Source: Knoxdaviesia capensis
Lineage: Eukaryota > Ascomycota > Sordariomycetes > Microascales > Gondwanamycetaceae
Reading direction: 5' to 3'
Assembly: GCA_001510575.1 (NCBI GenBank)
Contig: LNGK01000007.1
Location: forward strand, 1,172,151 to 1,236,150
Length of the DNA: 64,000 nt
The position numbers and the translations under genes were made by a program. This document shows positions 1 to 11,285 of the stretch, piece by piece; the first letter of the stretch is position 1, and the number at the start of each line of letters is the position of its first letter. Under the pieces are notes generated by a model. That model saw nothing but the letters and a program-made list of their open reading frames with translations. It did no database searches and had not been told where the DNA came from.

Positions 1-1026
1 CTTGGGTCGGCTGGTCCTCTTTTTTCCCTCCTACCCTTCCTTTTTCTTTTATCGTGAAAGGAAGAAGACAGGAAAAGAGGGACTGATCCGAATATGAAAA
101 GAAAAGCAAGTCCCGGCCCATCTTCCCCCTCCCTGTTCTCCCTCCCCCAAACGCCGTTCTTTTTGGTTCTCCCTCTGCCTTCTTTCCTATTGCCTTGACA
201 CCTTCATACATCCTCTTGTTATATACTGTACTGAGTGTTTTATATATATATATATATATATCTATATATTTATTTGTTTTTATCTTTGAAGGTTCGGATC
301 CTTCTCCAACATCCAACTTTCCTCTCTTTTTTTTTCTCCAAACTTCACACACACAACCTTGCACGTCAACATCATCTTCATCATCACCTATCCCACCAAC
401 CCGCCAAACACGCCCAATCACCACCACGGTCGAGACCCAACTTTTCTTGTATCTTCTTCATCTTTCTCTAGTACTAAATAGTGGCTTCTTGTTTTCAGCC
501 CCGGACCATCTCTAGATATCTCGTCAACTAGTGTCCTCTTTCTGCTACACATCAACTTTTCGGAATCTCTCCACGACTCGTTCATCACCACCTATCTACT
601 CCACCACGTTGAACGATAGCATTAACGCTTTCTCACTCTTCATCTTTTCCACCACCCTCCGTTCCATGTTCCTCGCCTTTCCAACTCTGTCGGCCTGAAC
701 CATCTTCATCATCTGTGGTTGAAGATGTCCACGTCGTCGCGTGAACTGGCCCGTGTGAATATGCTTTTTTCCCCGTAAACGACACGTCTACATTTTCATC
801 TTACGTTTTATTGTTATTCTTCTTCTTCTTTTCGCTTTCAGCCATTTTTGGGGGTTTCGTTTTGCCTTTTTTCGGCTCTTCAAGTTGGCCGGCTGTTTTT
901 CTTCCTCGTCTCTTTCATTTACACTTTCCGTAGTCGAAATCGATATCAACCCCCCACCACCACTACTAGCAGGAGCAATCCCCATTCTTCTTGAAATTTC
1001 TTCCATTCACCATTTTCGCCGCCTCC
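1..1026 (+). promoter_or_regulatory. Pyrimidine-rich promoter and long 5' leader of the 1027-2946 gene
   Basis: This stretch is strongly C/T-rich on the plus strand, as is common upstream of highly used fungal start sites. It carries a (TA)n microsatellite near 241-262. Short open frames occur in it, but none resembles a protein and several would need a non-ATG start. I read it as promoter plus a long untranslated leader of the downstream gene. No transcription start can be fixed from sequence alone. Confidence 0.5.
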
Positions 1027-2946
1027 ATGAGTCCAGAATTCCTCCCGTTGCAGAGCCCGGCCTCAACCTTGTCACCGCTCTCGGCTTCCGGCTCCCCAAC
1101 TCCGGCCCCGGCCACCCTTCGCCAACCAGATCGAGACGATGAGCCCCGACTCCCTGATGGCCAGTGCCAGTTTATTCTTCTAGCCCCCGAGGCCAAAGGC
1201 CAGAGATGCCCCTGCGTTCACTTCATGTTGAACCGTGCCTCCCCCGGTGCCCTGTGTGACTGTGGCCATCTGTCATGTTATCACACTCGTGGCGACGAGG
1301 TCACCCTCCAGAAGCAAGAGTTTGAGAAGATGAAGATCCGTCTCTTGGCCCTCGAAGAACAGGTCGACCGCGAAAAGTCGTGTGGCTTTGGCGGTGTGGT
1401 CTCCCGCGTTGGCCAACTCGAAGGTCTTGTCGACAAGAAGTTCGAGGAGCTAGGTCAAGACCTCAAAGACTCGTACCGAAATATCACCGCCGTCTGGCAA
1501 TCCGTAGACCAGCTCGAGCGTCGAGCCAAAGATATCATTGACACCGTTCGATCCCACGGTGACCATTTTGCCGTCATCAACCGGGACTTGCACCACATTC
1601 GGGACCGCAATATGGAACTCTCCGATGCGGACATGCTCCTCGAGGAACGCCTGGAGAAGCTCGAAAGCCTCCAAGAAACCGTTTCACAGCTTGCCAAAGA
1701 AACCGAATCTCTCAAGTTGACGTCTTCCCAGAGCCACCACCACCAACACCATCCCCAGCAACAGCAGCACCAGCAACAGCACTCTGTCTCTCCTCCTCCT
1801 CCTCCTCCTCCTCCTCCTCCCCAGGCTGCAGAATCCGTCTCCTCTTCGTCGTTGGCCCCTGCCAGTACCACTGGTCTAGCCCCTTCGTCCTCCGGTGCAT
1901 CGACTCCGGCCGTCACCGCATCGACTCCTATCATGGTGTTGTCCCCCAGCCTGCAGGGCTCCCGGTCACGGCCTTTCACCACCATTATCGTTCCCCCGAG
2001 TGCCGCTGCTCAGCATTCTCCCCTGCGTATCTTCCCTTCTTCTGTTGGCATCAACAATCACCCCTTCCAGCAACTTCACCGCGCGTCTCCCTCATCTTCC
2101 CCGTCGTATACCGTGCACATTTCACTTCTTCCAGATGCCTCCCAACCGTTTCCCTTTGAGAAAGACACGAACGCCTACAAGCGATGCCTTTCCCGAGGCC
2201 TCCACCGTGTTGTCGTCGTGAGTGGTCCATCGGCTGCTCAGTTTACCCAGGCCGTGGTTGATGCATTCGGTTCTCTTTTGAAGGGCCGCTCCTGGATGCC
2301 TCTGCAGGCCAAGCTTTGTGACGCCCAGCCACTTCTCGGACTTCCCATGCTGCGTCAGCTCGATGCCAGCATGCGGGACCGGCCGTATGATCTTGAATTC
2401 CTTCGCAATCACTGCGCTGTCTGTCATCCCAATGGAAAGCTGGATTCGCTGTACATTGCCATGAGATACGATACGTTTTCGTGGAGTTTCCTCCGCCGTA
2501 ACCCTCCCTTTGTTCCAGGTCTGGAAGCCGCCTGGGTCTACGACCGCTTCCTCGATTTAAACGATTACCCGGTTGACTTCATTGTGGGGGAAGATGACGA
2601 CCGTCATCCATCCGCTGGTGACATAGTCAACGGTCTGCCTTTGAAGCGCGCTGCATCGGAGATGACTCGCCCATCTGGCCTCCAGAGCCCCGGGCCCGGT
2701 GCCTCTGCCTCTGGAGCAGCTTCCAGTACCAGTGCTCCCGCCCCAGCACCAGCACCAGCACAAAATTCAACCACCCAGGCAGTATCAACTCCGATCACCT
2801 CGGCCGCGGTTGTAACCACCATACCTGGTACTCCGACTTCTTCTTCCTCTCCGATGGAATTTGATGGATCGAGAAGAAAGATCCAGCGAACCGCATCATG
2901 TCTCCCGCAGTTGGTAGACATTCACAGAAGAGCCGAGACAGTTTAA
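1027..2946 (+). CDS. Unassigned fungal protein: Cys-rich N-terminus, coiled coil, His/Gln and polyproline tracts
   Basis: Single exon of 639 residues. The start is the ATG at 1027; the open frame reaches further upstream but only with a TTG at 991. Residues 1-40 are Pro/Ser-rich. Residues 47-86 hold Cys47, 61, 63, 77, 79 and 84 with His66, 81 and 86, which looks like a small metal-binding module. Residues about 90-250 are charged and heptad-like, probably a coiled coil. A His/Gln tract and a run of ten prolines follow. A conserved-looking folded block comes next (about 370-540, rich in aromatic residues and containing CHPNGK and FVPGLEAAW), then an Ala/Pro/Ser-rich tail with an APAP repeat and a basic end. 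I do not recognise the family. The domain order suggests a scaffold or regulator, but that is inference. The coding call is firm because the frame is long and composition is coding-like. Confidence 0.85.
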   Translation: MSPEFLPLQSPASTLSPLSASGSPTPAPATLRQPDRDDEPRLPDGQCQFILLAPEAKGQRCPCVHFMLNRASPGALCDCGHLSCYHTRGDEVTLQKQEFEKMKIRLLALEEQVDREKSCGFGGVVSRVGQLEGLVDKKFEELGQDLKDSYRNITAVWQSVDQLERRAKDIIDTVRSHGDHFAVINRDLHHIRDRNMELSDADMLLEERLEKLESLQETVSQLAKETESLKLTSSQSHHHQHHPQQQQHQQQHSVSPPPPPPPPPPQAAESVSSSSLAPASTTGLAPSSSGASTPAVTASTPIMVLSPSLQGSRSRPFTTIIVPPSAAAQHSPLRIFPSSVGINNHPFQQLHRASPSSSPSYTVHISLLPDASQPFPFEKDTNAYKRCLSRGLHRVVVVSGPSAAQFTQAVVDAFGSLLKGRSWMPLQAKLCDAQPLLGLPMLRQLDASMRDRPYDLEFLRNHCAVCHPNGKLDSLYIAMRYDTFSWSFLRRNPPFVPGLEAAWVYDRFLDLNDYPVDFIVGEDDDRHPSAGDIVNGLPLKRAASEMTRPSGLQSPGPGASASGAASSTSAPAPAPAPAQNSTTQAVSTPITSAAVVTTIPGTPTSSSSPMEFDGSRRKIQRTASCLPQLVDIHRRAETV

Positions 2947-3679
2947 GCTTGCCATTCTAAAATGGCAGAGTATGTTTTCAGATTCCAGATACCACTTGAT
3001 TTCTGTGTCATTGTTTTTTTTTTTTTTTTGGGGGGGGGGGCTTTTGAGGGGTTCGAAGTGAAGCTATATTTTATGTCTTTGATGAGATGAGCTGGGTAGG
3101 TTACCTTGAAATGAGGGGTAGTGAATTCCTTTTTTTTTTTTTGTGAGAGTTGGATGGATCTCTTTTTTATAGACTTTTTGTTGTTCTTTTTTTTTGGGGG
3201 GGGGGTGGTTGGGATCTGGTATTATATAAGAGGGATGGAAGGTATTGGAGTTTTAACTTATGTTATAGATTTAGGACTTGGTTAGAAGAGCACTTAGTTA
3301 TTATTATTATATTGATTTTTTAACTATTACTTTTTTCTATAATAATACGGTGGAAGGAAGCCATATTGAGGGCATGTTGTTTAGGGTTAGGGTTTGTGGC
3401 TTCCTATATCACCCTTGGAATTTCCGGTTACTACATTTCACTAACTCGTGACTTCTCTAGGCTCTATCTTTATTCACTTAACCACCTACCTTCATACTTA
3501 AACCCTACATACTTGCATACTATACTTGTCTCCAATCTATTTTCACCACCTGAATTAACCTAGCATATATCTACGAGTATACTTGCTTTTTCTTACACCT
3601 TGACAATATCCTCTCTAACTCTAGAAACTCTTCACCATTCTTTTGGTATACTATTCCTTAGCTCTCCGTTACATAGATT
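2947..3679. other. Intergenic; 3' region with paired T-run/G-run tracts
   Basis: This is the 3' flank of the preceding gene and the promoter side of the next. It contains T16 followed by G11 (3014-3040), a T-run near 3128-3141, and T9 followed by G10 (3187-3205). The rest is AT-rich, pyrimidine-rich toward 3680. I see no gene in it. Confidence 0.6.
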
Positions 3680-4837
3680 ATGGACTGGGATACTGAAATG
3701 GATGATTCATATCCTCGTAGAGAGGAAATTGGCCTGGGTCAAGAGGCCCAAGACAATGAGCTATCTAAGGTGTGGACCTCATGATATTAGAATTCATCAC
3801 TGATATACCTAACGTATAAATTTCGAACTGACAATGCTACTGGATTACCACAACCCTAGCTGCCAGCTGATGAGGACCAAAGTGTTGAGGTTGTTCCCAC
3901 GAAAGTTCATCTCCAAGGCCTGGATATTCTCACCACCGACGATGTCAGAGCATATGTGAAGGAGTACTTTGAACTACCAGATAGGATAGAATGGGTTGAT
4001 GATACTTCAGCCAATGCTATCTTCGCGACCTCGACATCTGCACAAGAAGCACTCCTTGCTCTCAGCTCGATCCCGATCGTCGACCCCACGCAACTTCCCC
4101 TACTCGAATTTTTGCCTGCGAAGCCCTACTCGCCAAAACCCGAGGTGGCTCTCCGAATTCGGTTTGCGGTTTCCACCGACAAGAAAGAGCGAGGTGCTGC
4201 AGCGAAGAGCAGGTTCTACCTCTTGAACCCGGAATATGATCCGGAAGAGCGGCAGAGACAGGCTGAACTGCGGCGATCGCGACGCGGCGACAGGGACTCG
4301 GGCCGACGGTCGCAGAACTTCGGAAGGCGCCGAGACGACAAAGATGACGATCAAATGCGCGATTTCGACTCGAGCTACTACGACGATGACGAAGCCGCCC
4401 TGTCTCGCCGTGCGCGGAACAGTCGCTACGATCGCCACAGCCGCTCGTTGTCGCCCCGGCGTTCAGAGTCCCCACCACCGACGAGAAACAGCAGAAAGGA
4501 GTTGTTTCCATCCCCAGATCTCCCCGGTTCGCAGGAACGGGAGGACCTTTTCCCGGAACACGGTGCAAAGTCCAGTCGTGGCGCCGATGGCGCTGATTCC
4601 ACCAGGACCCGGGTGCCAGAAGCGTCCGATGGATCCCTGCGGATCCGCGGGTTGGCGGCGAAAGGCGGTGAACCTCCTTCATCCGGTTTCGCGATAAAAG
4701 GCTCGGCTGGAACTAGTGTCTTGGAACTCTTTCCCAGCAAGTTTGGCCGGACTAGCAACTCTGGCAAGGAGCTATTTTCGGGGAGGCTGGAGGGCCGAGA
4801 TAAGAGACGACAGAGGGCCGAAGACCATTTCTACTAG
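3680..4837 (+). CDS. NCBP3-like nuclear cap-binding / mRNA export protein
   Basis: Two exons, 3680-3769 and 3860-4837, separated by a 90-nt intron (branch CTGAC, acceptor CCCTAG). The product is 355 residues. The first third matches the NCBP3 (C17orf85) domain: a degenerate RNA-recognition fold with the segment RIEWVDDTSANAIFAT, followed by the family's second signature around RFAVSTDKKERGAAAKSRFYLL. The last two thirds are RS/RD-rich and charged, with repeated ELFP/ELFS motifs, typical of nuclear mRNA-processing proteins. Human NCBP3 binds the cap complex and the exon-junction/TREX machinery; a fungal homologue probably works in mRNA packaging. Family assignment rests on motifs, and the function in this organism is inferred. 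The ATG at 3680 was chosen because it opens an acidic N-terminus and splices in phase. Confidence 0.82.
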
Positions 4838-5275
4838 TTAGCTATCGTATCACATAGCCCGGAGACACAAAATTGAAGACATACATCCATACTGTTCGTC
4901 CCAGAGTATGGGTTCGATTCTCAAGACATAATTAACATACTTGAGTGAACTTGGAGGTATAAAAAGTGTGACACACATCATCTGAAGATAACCATATTAT
5001 CTGCTTCGTTTGGAAACCCATTGCTGCCGTGCCCAGAATGCCCGAGACAATATGTTTATATCCGTAGGTAAACAATCTTGCAAGGAAAAAAAAGAAGAAG
5101 AAACAAAAAACCCCCCACCTCAGTAAGCGGCCTTATCTGGGTAATTAGTGAAATCGCTAAAAGTTCATGAATAGCTAACATGAACAACTCAATGGGTATC
5201 ATATCTTTAAGCCGATGAGCAAAACCATAACCAGAGCAACCTTGTCCATTCCAATCATTGATAAACACTCCCGTT
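4838..5275. other. Convergent 3' intergenic region
   Basis: This lies between the stop codons of two genes that face each other. It is moderately AT-rich with an A-rich stretch near 5084-5110. It most likely holds only 3' UTRs and polyadenylation signals for both strands. No gene seen. Confidence 0.5.
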
Positions 5276-8200
5276 TTATAGGTATATATCTCCTGGGATC
5301 CCATTAACCCAGTTATACCAAGCCTTCTCGAATCCGTATTCGAGGTCGGACACCCAGCGCCGGGTGTCAAATAGAGCGCAGGTCCATCGGTGTTCAAAAA
5401 GTAGCCGGCGGATCTCCGCAATCCTGCCACGACCGATGCAATAGCCCCCCGGGGTTCTCTCGTACGAGAGTGAAGTGGCCAAGTACACAGCACACTGCTC
5501 ATATTCATCGTCGCTGCGCACCATCAAGTCAGACGCCGCTTGATCGCCCTCGGGGGTATTCGGCAGCGCACCCCGTAGGATTGACGCTGCAATCCGAGAG
5601 CACATCTTGTATGGATATCGGGGGTATGTCAGCAGCGGTGTGCTGGACCATAGAACATCGGCCGCAGTTGTGTGGGCATTGCACTCGGGCGTATCTAGAA
5701 ATAAATCGCAAACACGCGCGCGAACAATATGCTGCTGCTTGGGCGCCACATCAGTAAAGATCAGGCGGCTGGCCACTTCCTGTCCAGCCCACGCCACCGC
5801 TGTTCGCTTCAGATTGACCTCCCCAAGCTCGGGAAACCGCAGTAGCCAGAGGACTGCGTTTGGAACCCGTGCGAGCACTCGAAGCCACGTTCGGAAAGTA
5901 CTAGGATCAATCTTGAGATAATAAGAAAGTAGACCTGTTAGCACCAGACATAAAGCAGGGGAGGGGACAAGAAAAATATGCGAGGACATACCTTGTACAG
6001 TTGGTTGAAATTTCCCAAGATAATCGTGTTATCTGAGAGTCCAGGAAACAACTCCTTTCTCATTGACCAGCGCCGTTGCAGCTCCATCTCCCACGTCACG
6101 AACCTCTCTTCGGGATCGCTGGACTGGGCGTGGTCGCAACAAAAGAATGTCTGGCGACAAAATATGATGTTCTCCGAGTACACCCAGTCGCCATCAGACT
6201 GCTCATTACCATCCAAGAACACATCCTTGACCGAAGCGTTTGATCTCCATGGACGCAGGGTCTCCTCAGGAATTGATATTCGATCGGCTAGCAAGTAATC
6301 GCACCATTCAGACCCGAGTGTACCAGCAAATCCCATAAATGACATCTGGATCGGCGCGGGTCTGGCCGCGAAGATGTCGTTCCGGGCCCCGCGGGTATAA
6401 CCGTTGAGGTTGACAAGGATGTGAATACCATCCTCGACAATCTGCTTGACCAGACGCTCAGAAGACCAGGCAGTAGCATCTCTAAATACCGGGGCTTCAC
6501 GCTCGATTTGAAGCCGGTGGACCGAACGGTCACTTGCTGATGTAGCATAGCAAAACGCTTTCGATCGTTGCGGATTATGGAATCCAAAAACAGATTGCAT
6601 TCTTGCAGAGAAGTTACACGGTCAGAACAGTTACCTTTCTCCGGGGGGAAGCTTGTGGGGGAGACGGCCATATGCATATGATATACCTATGCATATTGAT
6701 CAATATATACTCACAAGTGGGCTAACGGGTGGTTATTGAAATCAGACGAGATATATCCGATATTCAGATGGGGGGAGGGAGGCGATGGTGGCGGATACAC
6801 CGTAGCGGGGAGCCAAGTAGCACGCAGAGTCGAACAAGAGATCCGAATGGCGTTTCTGTGAGAAATCATGCGAATATCTTTCGCCGAGAGTGGACAGGTG
6901 AAGGTGTGAAATGGAAGCACGGTGGGAGCTTGGGGCACTACAAGAGATGCAGGTAGACGGAGCCGAATATAATGCGAGGATGATTCATTACGCCCGACGG
7001 TGTGCTCCATGTATCTGTCCCGGTACCAGCACCACATTGCCACCCTGGCGGCGCGCTCAATTAGGCGAACAACCCGGGAGCCTTCCCACGCAGCGTCCGC
7101 CCAGCTGGTTAACCAGGACCTCACGTCCTCAGGAGACAGGAGTTGCCTATGGCTTCCACCTAGAACGTTTAGGTAGCGAGGGAATTCCGCCAGTACACCG
7201 GCATGAACGACACCGCGTCCCCATGCCGAGGCAGCTTCAAGCTGACTGTGAACAATGCTGACAACCCTGGCCACAAGCCCGCCACCCGAAAGCTTATCTC
7301 GAGCGTCCTGAAGCATGCCGGTTTCGTCAACATGCCAACGGTCATATTTCCCTCCCGCCATGTAAACACCCCCACGGTCTCTCCAGTCACATACAGAGTT
7401 CAATGCTGTCGAAAGGCCGCAGACGGCCTCTGGAAATGACGGGTTGGCGGAAACCGCCCGTCTGTAATAGGATATTGCGTCACTGACACGGCCCCGATCC
7501 TTGACGGCATTGGCAAGGTTTGTCAAGGCGATATCAAACGTTCCATCACAGAGAACAGCCTGCTCGTACATTTGAATGGCCATGTCCAACTGTCCCAAAT
7601 CTTTCAGCAAACTTCCTAGATTGGTGTAGAGGTGGACGTGGTTGGGGTCTAGCTTTAACCCATATTTATAGTAGGCCAACGCCATCGCCGGACCGGTTCC
7701 GGTGGTGATCCCAGGGACAGTTTCAAAGGGTGGCAGGTTCCCTGGAGCGTTTCTTGATGGCACTCGACCCTGAACACCGGCTAGAATAATGCCCACATTG
7801 TTGGCTGTCGACGGGCTGGCCTGCAGCGCGAGGGACAGGTAGTATAAGGCAAGAATGTCGTTCACCGAGAAGGCCATCTGCTTGACCGACAGAGCTCGCG
7901 TACCTCCTCCAGCCATGGCATCTTGGAAGATCTTGGCCAGCGATAGAAGAGCACTACTGGTAGCTTGGATAGCACCACGCTTTGGACTACCTTCATGGAC
8001 ATATTGAAGGCCCGGCAGATCACCTCTTGGTGGAAAGACCTTCTGCGCAGTTTTGCGTGCCTCGTCAGGGCTAAGAAGTAACGGGTCTAGGCGATTCTGG
8101 GGGGGAATGGGGAGGGCACCAGGAGTTGCCGACGCATTCAACATGTATTGAATTAGGCCTATTAGCCCTTGAACGTCATGTACTGCCCATGCAGTACTTA

Positions 8201-10176
8201 TCATGACAGCCTCCTCGAACGCTTCCGAGGCACCACGTATATCTTTGCGTCCATAGAGCATAGTGCCCTTGGCATGGATCAAGGCAAGAATGCGCCCATT
8301 ATCACAGCCGGGGACTAAGTACCCGCTGGTTCCAAACCCCGGCAGTCTCTGTGAAGTCTGGGTTAGACTTGAGGATGGAGTCAGGTTCCACTGGTTGGGA
8401 TAAGCACTGGTGGTAGAGCCAGCGTTTGCGACTAAGGCTTCTCCAACATAGCCCCCCGCCAACAGAGGCCGCGCACACTTGAGCTGACGCTGCACGAACT
8501 GAATCACTTCAATCGCGTCTTGAACTCTTTTCGGATATATGAGTCCGACTAAGTGTTCGGTTGCCTCCAGATATTGAGGCCGGATCTTCACCACTCTAAG
8601 CCAGTAATTCTCCGCATCCACGAAGCGATTAAGGCAGAAAAACGAACTTGCCAGATTGGACAAGGCCTCGACATTTCTTACAGAGAAAAAAAGAAAGAGA
8701 AATATATCGAGTTAGTAAAGCAAGGTCGGGGAATTGATGCAAGTGATAGTATCGCATAGCTTACTCATTGTCAAGTGATATGACTCTCGAGTACCACTCA
8801 ACAGCTTCTTCATAATGCTCGAGACCGTGATGCAGACAACCACCGAGTAGTAGTCCATCAACCCACTTCCATCCACTCTGCTCGCAAAGATGACCAAGAA
8901 TGTCCAGGCACGACTTCGCGTGTGCGATGGGAGAAGATATCGATTCTGTCCGTTGCCCCTCAGATAAAATACGGGGGGAGGAGATTCTGCGAGACTCAAA
9001 AGGCAGGTCCGGGGAAGCCCCAGCATTTTGATTTATTTGTTTCTTTGCGGTGAGGTGAGAATTTTGGGAATATGTTGTGCGGTTGATCGTGGCGTCTGGC
9101 GTAAAGGCAAGAGACGGAAGCGCTGGGTAGATGATACTCCGTGCTAACGGAACGGGCCCGGTAGATTTTCCCCGCAAATCGGCCCCGGAATTTACAGGGG
9201 TGGCCCGGATACTCTGCATGTGGGCTACAAGGCTCAGATACGCCTTCCGGGCTTGTGATAACACTCGTTCCCTGAATCTGGTAGGAAGTTTGGAGTCCCG
9301 GCTGCTTGGTTCTGTGGCCTCTGCATCATATACTCCCTTAACTGCCTTGCCAGACATACGTCTCGGAGATTGTGTAGGGTGGGCGGTGTTGCTAGGCGTC
9401 ACAGGATGGGCTCCAACAACCATCTGAGAGTCTCCGGGCGGAGGAGGAAAGGGGCCGCCCGCCGTAATATCGATGCGCTCCGGCGGTCTGTCGTGGGGGG
9501 CAAAAAAGGACGGGTTATAGCCATTTACCGAGTACTGGAGTTGAGTGTGGCGCGACGAAGCTCCCGTACTGATCGATAGAGATCGGATCCGCCTTTGTGG
9601 TTCCATCACCGCGCCTTGGAGAGCCGAGCTGAGCACATCTCCTGTGGCTAACTCTGATATATTGGAGAATAACGGCACAGAAACTTGGGCAGCGGTACCT
9701 AGCGAATAATCGCGTGTTCGGGCTAGATTGTCGAGGAGGTATGCGGCGTTCTTAGATTGACGGTTACCAAAGGCACCGCCATCAAATGGTCGTGCTCCAT
9801 TCCCGGATACTATTAGGTGCTTTGCTGGTGGGAGAGCTGAAGATATCTGGAAAGGAAAAACGTCGTAGCCGGCGTCGATAGTTCCATTTGGAGTCTTCCG
9901 CCGAAGCTGATGTTCAGCATCGGGAGGTCCTTGGCCACGAGGTATCATAGCAAGTGCGGGCTGGAGGCGGCATTGGGTTGTGTTTAAAAAGTCTTTTTGG
10001 AGGGAGCCTAGGAAATGTGAATGAGATTGCTCGCCAGAATCATTTGGCTCATGACTTGCAACAGGGGTATATGGAAATGAAATGCTTTCGCTGTGACTGA
10101 AGCCGGAGCCTTGATATGGTGAGGTGAGACCAGCATCCTGTGCCATTCTCGGGGCTTGGGAAATTTTGTGCATCAT
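5276..10176 (-). CDS. O-GlcNAc transferase-like protein (TPR + GT41 catalytic domain)
   Basis: Four exons on the minus strand: 10176-8765, 8676-6715, 6601-5992 and 5911-5276 (introns of 88, 113 and 80 nt, all GT-AG). They encode 1539 residues. Residues 1-420 are low-complexity Ser/Pro-rich. TPR units lie at about 424-510 and, clearest, 800-880 (YKYGLKLDPNHVHLYTNLGS). The GT41 domain starts at about 1108 with IGYISSDFNNHPLAHLMQ, which carries the histidine equivalent to His498 of human OGT. It continues with LVNLNGYTRGARNDIFAARP, then FNQLYKIDPSTF (UDP-binding lysine of the family) and LDTPECNAHTTAADVLW. In this family UDP-GlcNAc is the donor and Ser/Thr of nuclear and cytosolic proteins the acceptor. 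All motifs I can check are intact, so an active enzyme is likely. The long N-terminal extension and the split TPR region differ from animal OGT. Sugar donor and substrates are inferred. Confidence 0.9.
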
Positions 10177-11285
10177 CTCACATCACAGATGGTCAGAGAT
10201 ATGGCTACCAGCTCCATTTGGATGGTTCTCAGGGAGTTTGAGCATCAGCGCCTATCATAACACATCTAGATGAACAGATTGTCATTCCCTAAGGTCTAAG
10301 ATTATGAGAGACAATAAGACAACTATAAGTTAGGAGTATTGATTTACTGAAACACAATGCTGTCATACTGGGTCAGGATATATAATGCATGTGTAGTGTG
10401 TAACTTCTTCCTACTCGAAAGAAGTGAGAAATAATATGTTTTAGTAAAGTTTTAGTTCTAGATTTAAATAATTAAATTTCTAGATAATAAAGCTTAAGTA
10501 ATCAAAATATATATTATTATATTATATCTAACTATTACTATATACTATTTTTTAAGTATATATACTATAAACTTTTAAATAGTTTAATAAAAGTAAGTAT
10601 ATATAGTATATATATTATTTAAGAAAATATTTTAAATAGATAATATATTATATATATATATATTTTCCTATAACTTTTATAAATACTAATAATTTAGGTT
10701 ATATAAAGTCAGAATAGATAGAACGGTAAGAGGGGGTAATAGAATATATTAATATAATAGTATTTAAAGTAGAATATAATAATTAAATAATAATTAAATA
10801 AATAAAAGTATTAAGTTATTAATAATTCTTAATTAATTAGTTTTTAGGCCTCTTTTTTAAAACTAATTTATATATAAATATATAAATATTTATCTTCCTT
10901 TATACTTATAACACTAACTTTTTTTTCTAGAATAATAGTAGTTATAATAAGCCTAAAGAATATAGCTCAAGTATTTGGACCAAAAATGACCATGATTAGG
11001 ATCAAAATGGTGAGTTGAGAGCCAATAAATTATTCTCCCTTGTCACTAAAATTGAAACATAATATAGAAGAATATAGAATGCTCCAGAGTGTAGCCAAGG
11101 GTATCAAATATGAAGTATAGTCATATGCCTTTTTGCACATGGTCGGTCCCTCTTGGGAAAACACTAGATTCATAAGAGAACTTGCATCCGTCTTGAATTT
11201 TCATTGGCTACCTACCATTGGTCCCTTAACTCCAGGAAAATAATAAACATTGAAAACCCCATGCATGCCAGCCTTTTGTTCTCTT
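10177..11285. other. Intergenic region with small AT-rich (RIP-like) island
   Basis: This 1.1-kb gap separates the start of the OGT-like gene from the stop of RPL12. About 10430-10935 is over 80% A+T by eye and noncoding. The flanks (10177-10430 and 10960-11285) have normal composition. The AT-rich core contains a degraded LTR fragment, listed separately. I see no gene. Confidence 0.6.
10640..10935 (-). repeat. Decayed solo LTR fragment of the alpha Copia family
   Basis: The words TTATATAAAG, AATAGATAGAACG, AGAGGGGGTAATAGAATATATTA and AAAAGTATTAAGTTATTAAT appear here in the same order as in the alpha LTR at 48146-48622, with mostly transition differences. No internal element sequence is attached, so it is probably a solo LTR mutated by RIP. 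The boundaries are approximate. The match was made by eye. Confidence 0.5.

Noticed and set aside
991..1026. Longer N-terminus for the 1027-2946 protein
   Set aside because: The upstream in-frame codon at 991 is TTG, not ATG; the first in-frame ATG is 1027.
1455..1985. Minus-strand frame rich in Cys/Trp/Gly opposite the His/Gln/Pro tract
   Set aside because: Its composition is only the antisense of CAN and CCN repeats in the real gene.
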